9,223 bases of DNA from Actinomycetes bacterium (GTDB lineage: Bacteria > Actinomycetota > Actinomycetes > Actinomycetales > Cellulomonadaceae), in the NCBI GenBank assembly GCA_023412515.1, contig JAEYNO010000361.1, forward strand, positions 1 through 9,223, in the 5' to 3' direction. The notes under the pieces were generated by a model. It was not told the origin of the DNA, searched no databases, and saw only the letters and a list, made by a program, of their open reading frames with translations. This document shows positions 6,391 through 9,223 of the stretch, in pieces. The position numbers were made by a program, and so were the translations under genes. Every line of letters starts with the position of its first letter. Positions within the stretch are counted from its first letter, which is position 1.

Positions 6391-7179
6391 TCAGGGCGTG
6401 CGGCGCAGCACCGGGTTGCGCAGCACGCCGATCTCCTCGACCTCGACCTCGACGACGTCGCGGTGGTCGATGCGGCCGACGCCCGCGGGCGTGCCGGTGA
6501 GGATGACGTCGCCCGGCAGCAGCGTGAACACCTCGGACGCGTAGGACACGAGGTACGCGACGTCGAACACCATCTGCGACGTGCGACCGTCCTGGCGCGT
6601 CTCGCCGTTGACGCGCGCGCTCACCGCGAGGTCGTCGACCTCGAGGCCGGGCACGACCCACGGGCCGAGCGGGCACGACGAGTCGAAGCCCTTGCCGCGG
6701 GTCCACTGCGCGTCGGAGCGCTGCACGTCGCGCGCCGTGACGTCGTTGGCGACCGTGTAGCCGAACACGTGCTGCAGCGCGCGCTCCGGCGGGACGTCCT
6801 TGGTGACCTTGCCGATGACGACCGCGAGCTCGGCCTCGTGCTCGACGTGCTCGGTCCAGTCGGGCAGCACGATCGGGTCGTCGGGGCCGATCACCGAGGT
6901 GTTGGGCTTGAGGAACAGCAGCGGCTGCGTCGGCACGTCGTTGCCGTGCTCGGCCGCGTGGTCGGCGTAGTTGCGCCCGACGCCGACGATCTTGGACCGC
7001 GGGATCACGGGCGCGAGCAGCCGCACGCCGTCGTCGTCGAGGCGGACCCGCTCACCCGTGGGCTGCACGGGCGTGTAGATCGGGTCGCCCGTGATGACGA
7101 CGAGCTCCTCACGGCCGGGCTCGCCCTCGACGAGCGCGTAGCGGGGGTCGGAACCGGTGGTGAACCTGGCGATGCGCAC
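6391..7179 (-). CDS. Fumarylacetoacetate hydrolase (FAH) family protein
   Basis: This 262-residue protein has the FAH fold: an N-terminal part of about 60 residues and a C-terminal catalytic domain from about residue 62 (KIVGVGRNYADHAAEHG). The expected metal ligands are E115 and E117 in HVEHEAELAVVIGK and D146 in VANDVTARDVQ, matching the E-x-E...D triad of FAHD1-type enzymes. Further marks are FDSSCPLGPWV and LTGTPAGVG. Family members act as acylpyruvate hydrolases, oxaloacetate decarboxylases or isomerases of homoprotocatechuate breakdown; no aromatic catabolism genes are nearby, so the substrate is open. The GTG at 7179 is favoured because a TAGGGT -10 element lies six bases before it, implying a leaderless mRNA. 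Its start is 14 bases after the stop of the upstream methyltransferase. A gene of this family also neighbours gltX in mycobacteria, from memory. Confidence 0.92.
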   Translation of the reverse strand: MRIARFTTGSDPRYALVEGEPGREELVVITGDPIYTPVQPTGERVRLDDDGVRLLAPVIPRSKIVGVGRNYADHAAEHGNDVPTQPLLFLKPNTSVIGPDDPIVLPDWTEHVEHEAELAVVIGKVTKDVPPERALQHVFGYTVANDVTARDVQRSDAQWTRGKGFDSSCPLGPWVVPGLEVDDLAVSARVNGETRQDGRTSQMVFDVAYLVSYASEVFTLLPGDVILTGTPAGVGRIDHRDVVEVEVEEIGVLRNPVLRRTP

Positions 7180-7185
7180 GGGCCC

Positions 7186-7191
7186 ACCCTA
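7186..7191 (-). promoter_or_regulatory. Candidate -10 element for a leaderless FAH transcript
   Basis: The minus strand reads TAGGGT, then six bases, then the GTG start. Transcription would therefore begin at or within a base or two of the start codon. There is no ribosome binding site. The element lies directly after the methyltransferase stop (7194-7196), so its upstream half is inside that gene. Confidence 0.6.
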
Positions 7192-7193
7192 GG

Positions 7194-8012
7194 TCAGACG
7201 CGCGCGAGCACCTCGCCGTGCGGGACCGCGAACCAGCCGTCGAGGGACTGGCCCCACTCGCGCCACGCGTCGGCGAGCAGCTCGAGGCCGACCTCGTCGG
7301 CGAGCTTGTGCGCCATGGCCTGCACGGCGAAGTTCGACGCGACGCAGCGGTCCGCCCACAACCCGGCCCACCAGGCGCGGTCCTCGGGCGTCGCGTAGCA
7401 CCAGATGCCCGCGCCGGGCGCGATGCCCGCGGGGTCGAAACCCGCGTCGCGCACCCACGACAGCAGGCGGCGGCCCGCGTCGGCCTCGGCGCCGTTGGCC
7501 TCGGTGACCTCGTGGTAGAGCGCCTGCCACTCGTCGAGCCCGTGGTGCTCGGGGTACCAGGTCATGGCCGCGTAGTCGGCGTCGCGCACGGCGACGACGC
7601 CGCCGGGGCGCGTGACGCGGCGCATCTCGCGCAGCGCGGCGACGGGGTCGGTGAGGTGCTGGAGCACCTGGTGCGCGTGCACGACGTCGAACGAGTCGTC
7701 CGGGAAGTCGAGCGCGTACGCGTCGCCGACCTGGAACGTGACGTTGTCGGCGCCGGCCTCCTGCGCGTGCTCGACGGCCGCCTCGAGGACCTTCGCCGAG
7801 CGGTCGACGCCGACGACCTCGCCGGGCGCGACGCGCGACGCCAGGTCCACCGTGACGGTGCCGGGGCCGCAGCCCACGTCGAGCACGCGCAGGCCCGGGG
7901 CGAGCGCGGGCAGCAGGTAGCCGGCCGAGTTCTCGGCCGTGCGCCAGCGGTGCGAGCGCAGCACGCTCTCGTGGTGGCCGTGCGTGTAGACGTCGGGAGT
8001 GCGGGTGGTCAC
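7194..8012 (-). CDS. Class I SAM-dependent methyltransferase
   Basis: This 272-residue protein has SAM motif I at VLDVGCGPG (residues 43-51). Next come the acidic VGVDRS strand end, VGDAYALDFPDDSFDVVHAHQVLQHL, and RVTRPGGVVAVRDADY. The N-terminal part with SVLRSHRWRTAENSAGYLLP and the C-terminal part with DRAWWAGLW and DGWFAVPHGE are the wording of a widespread actinobacterial and fungal UbiE-like family of unknown substrate. It differs from the methyltransferase at 2357-3109 outside the SAM motifs, so the two do not look like recent duplicates. The GTG at 8012 was chosen because TACAGT lies six bases before it and because the homologous region begins right after it. The frame stays open to about 9164, but that part is antisense to the membrane protein gene and not coding. 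It is followed 14 bases later by the FAH gene. Confidence 0.9.
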   Translation of the reverse strand: MTTRTPDVYTHGHHESVLRSHRWRTAENSAGYLLPALAPGLRVLDVGCGPGTVTVDLASRVAPGEVVGVDRSAKVLEAAVEHAQEAGADNVTFQVGDAYALDFPDDSFDVVHAHQVLQHLTDPVAALREMRRVTRPGGVVAVRDADYAAMTWYPEHHGLDEWQALYHEVTEANGAEADAGRRLLSWVRDAGFDPAGIAPGAGIWCYATPEDRAWWAGLWADRCVASNFAVQAMAHKLADEVGLELLADAWREWGQSLDGWFAVPHGEVLARV

Positions 8013-8018
8013 CAGGGC

Positions 8019-8024
8019 ACTGTA
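8019..8024 (-). promoter_or_regulatory. Candidate -10 element for a leaderless methyltransferase transcript
   Basis: The minus strand reads TACAGT, six bases, then the GTG start at 8012. No ribosome binding site is present in the six-base gap. The spacing equals that of the FAH and 8157 genes. Confidence 0.6.
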
Positions 8025-8123
8025 GGCGCGCCTTCCGGCCGGTAACCACAACGCGGGACCGATCGACTCACATGCTGAGAACGCCTCACCCGGCCGCGCG
8101 CGCCGTCGACGGCCCCGCTCGCG

Positions 8124-8137
8124 GGCGCCCGGGCGCC
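8124..8137. repeat. 14-bp perfect palindrome upstream of the 8157 promoter
   Basis: GGCGCCCGGGCGCC is self-complementary and ends 7 bases before the TAGGCT element. It overlaps where a -35 and spacer would lie, so it could be an operator. Chance palindromes of this kind are expected at such GC content. Confidence 0.25.
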
Positions 8138-8144
8138 GTCCGCA

Positions 8145-8150
8145 TAGGCT
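8145..8150 (+). promoter_or_regulatory. Candidate -10 element for a leaderless transcript of the membrane protein
   Basis: TAGGCT is followed by six bases and then the GTG at 8157. There is no ribosome binding site. This is the third gene here with the same -10 to start-codon geometry. It forms a divergent pair with the promoter at 8019-8024 across a 144-base gap. Confidence 0.6.
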
Positions 8151-8156
8151 GCGCGG

Positions 8157-9223
8157 GTGCGACGCATCGTCGGGGTGGACACCGCCAGGGGGCTCGCGGT
8201 GCTGGGCATGGTCACGGCCCACGTGGGCCCCGACGACGCGTGGCGCACGACGCCGCCGGGCGGCTGGTCGCAGCTCGCCGACGGACGCCCGTCCGCGCTG
8301 TTCGTGCTGCTCGCGGGCGTCGGGCTCGCGCTGCTGTCGGGCGGCGACCGGCCCGTGGACGGCACGCGCCTGGTGCAGGCGCGGCTGCGGGTCCTGGTGC
8401 GCGCGGCGCTGCTCGTGGTGCTCGGGACGGTCCTCGTGCTGCTCGAGACGCCCGTCGTCGTGATCCTCGTCGTCTACGCGGCGCTGTTCGCGGCCGGGGT
8501 CGCGGTGCTGCGCTGGCCCCGGTGGGCCCTCGTGGTCGCCGCGGTCGCCGTCGCGGTGGTCGGGCCTGTGCTGCGGCTGCTGCTGGTCCGGCACGTCGCG
8601 ATCGTCGACGAGCGTCCGCTCGACCTGCTCACGGTGCTGCTCGGCCACTACTACCCCGCGGTCGTGTGGGTCGCGTACGTGCTGGTCGGGCTCGCGGTCG
8701 GGCGCAGCGACCTGCGGTCCGCGCGCACGCACGCGTGGCTCGCGGCGTGGGGTGCGGGGTTCGTCGTCGTCGGGCACGGCGGCGCGTGGGCGGCGCGCCT
8801 CGCGCTGGGCCGCGTCACCGAGCTCACGACCGCGGAGCCGCACGCGTCGACGTTCTTCGAGGTCGCGGGCAACACCGGTGTCGGGCTGCTCGTGCTCGCC
8901 GCGTGCCTCGCGGTCGGGCTGCGGTGGCCCCGCGCGCTCGCACCGCTGAGCGCGACGGGAGCGCTCGCGCTCACGGCCTACACCGGGCAGCTGGTCGCGC
9001 TCACGTTGCTGGGGGACGACGTGGTGTGGCAGCCGACGACCGCCGGGTGGTGCGCGTTCCTGCTGGTCACGGTCGGCGCCTGCTGGGCGTGGCGCGCGAC
9101 GCTCGGCCGCGGGCCGCTCGAGCGCCTGCTGCACCCGGGCCCGTCGCCGCAGGAGACCAAGCACGACGCGCGCGTGGTCGCCGACGCGATGACATCGCCC
9201 GCGGTGACGGTCGAGGGCTACAC
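8157..9223 (+). CDS. Multi-pass membrane acyltransferase-like protein (DUF1624/DUF418), 3' end outside window
   Basis: The frame is open from a GTG at 8157 to the window edge (355 residues, no stop). It begins MRRIVGVDTARGLAVLGMVTAH, the typical start of the heparan-alpha-glucosaminide N-acetyltransferase-like DUF1624 family. H22 in the first membrane segment is the candidate active-site histidine. Hydrophobic segments follow at about residues 46-62, 79-97, 99-118, 123-143 and 167-183, with further ones up to about 312. The segment ends with GPLERLLH (319-326), a sequence that often closes DUF418-type proteins. Such proteins are thought to move acyl groups across the membrane onto envelope sugars; the substrate here is unknown. 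After a short polar linker, residues 338-355 (RVVADAMTSPAVTVEGY) resemble the first strand and helix of a CBS domain, which would be an unusual extension. The start is supported by the TAGGCT element six bases upstream. Confidence 0.82.
   Translation, partial: MRRIVGVDTARGLAVLGMVTAHVGPDDAWRTTPPGGWSQLADGRPSALFVLLAGVGLALLSGGDRPVDGTRLVQARLRVLVRAALLVVLGTVLVLLETPVVVILVVYAALFAAGVAVLRWPRWALVVAAVAVAVVGPVLRLLLVRHVAIVDERPLDLLTVLLGHYYPAVVWVAYVLVGLAVGRSDLRSARTHAWLAAWGAGFVVVGHGGAWAARLALGRVTELTTAEPHASTFFEVAGNTGVGLLVLAACLAVGLRWPRALAPLSATGALALTAYTGQLVALTLLGDDVVWQPTTAGWCAFLLVTVGACWAWRATLGRGPLERLLHPGPSPQETKHDARVVADAMTSPAVTVEGY

Noticed and set aside
7194..9164. Very long minus-strand open frame running upstream of the 8012 methyltransferase start
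   Set aside because: The extra part is rich in R, P, H and D without domain wording and lies exactly antisense to a convincing membrane protein frame. Stop-free antisense frames are expected at this GC content.
1..9223. Mobile element, CRISPR array, tRNA or attachment site
   Set aside because: No transposase or integrase motifs, no regularly spaced repeats beyond the three-copy unit at 3128-3190, and no cloverleaf-like segment were seen. Base composition is even across the genes.

Overview
The window looks like an ordinary chromosomal stretch of a very GC-rich actinobacterium, probably a Micrococcales member close to Cellulomonas. The basis is near-total use of G or C at third codon positions, frequent GTG starts, -10 elements of the TAnnnT type, and the gene neighbourhoods aroA-rsgA-hisN and gltX next to a fumarylacetoacetate-hydrolase (FAH) family gene. 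The genus is an inference from protein style, not a search result. I see no insertion sequence, CRISPR array, tRNA, rRNA or phage gene.

Layout. Bases 1-3109 (+ strand): the 3' end of aroA (shikimate pathway), overlapping rsgA (30S-subunit assembly GTPase), then hisN (histidinol-phosphatase) behind its own likely promoter, then a class I SAM-dependent methyltransferase with a strong ribosome binding site. Bases 3110-3250: a convergent intergenic region with three copies of a 10-bp unit, two direct and one inverted, followed by a very G-rich segment that can form a quadruplex. Bases 3251-5493 (- strand): gltX (glutamyl-tRNA synthetase) followed by a HAD phosphatase gene coupled to it by a GTGA overlap. 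Bases 5580-6362 (+): a small alarmone synthetase (RelQ/YjbM type). Bases 6391-8012 (- strand): a second, unrelated SAM methyltransferase, then an FAH-family hydrolase, each with its own apparent leaderless promoter. Bases 8157-9223 (+): a multi-pass membrane protein of the DUF1624/DUF418 acyltransferase type. It runs off the window, and its last visible residues look like the start of a CBS domain.

How the genes relate. Most are housekeeping: aromatic amino acid, histidine and Glu-tRNA synthesis, ribosome assembly, and (p)ppGpp signalling. The alarmone synthetase sits in opposite orientation between FAH and gltX, which I remember as adjacent in other actinobacteria. No dedicated defence or biosynthetic system is visible. 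The points most worth a second look are the triple palindromic repeat at 3128-3190, the quadruplex motif beside it, the identical TAnnnT-N6-GTG start architecture of three genes, and the possible membrane-acyltransferase/CBS fusion at the right edge.
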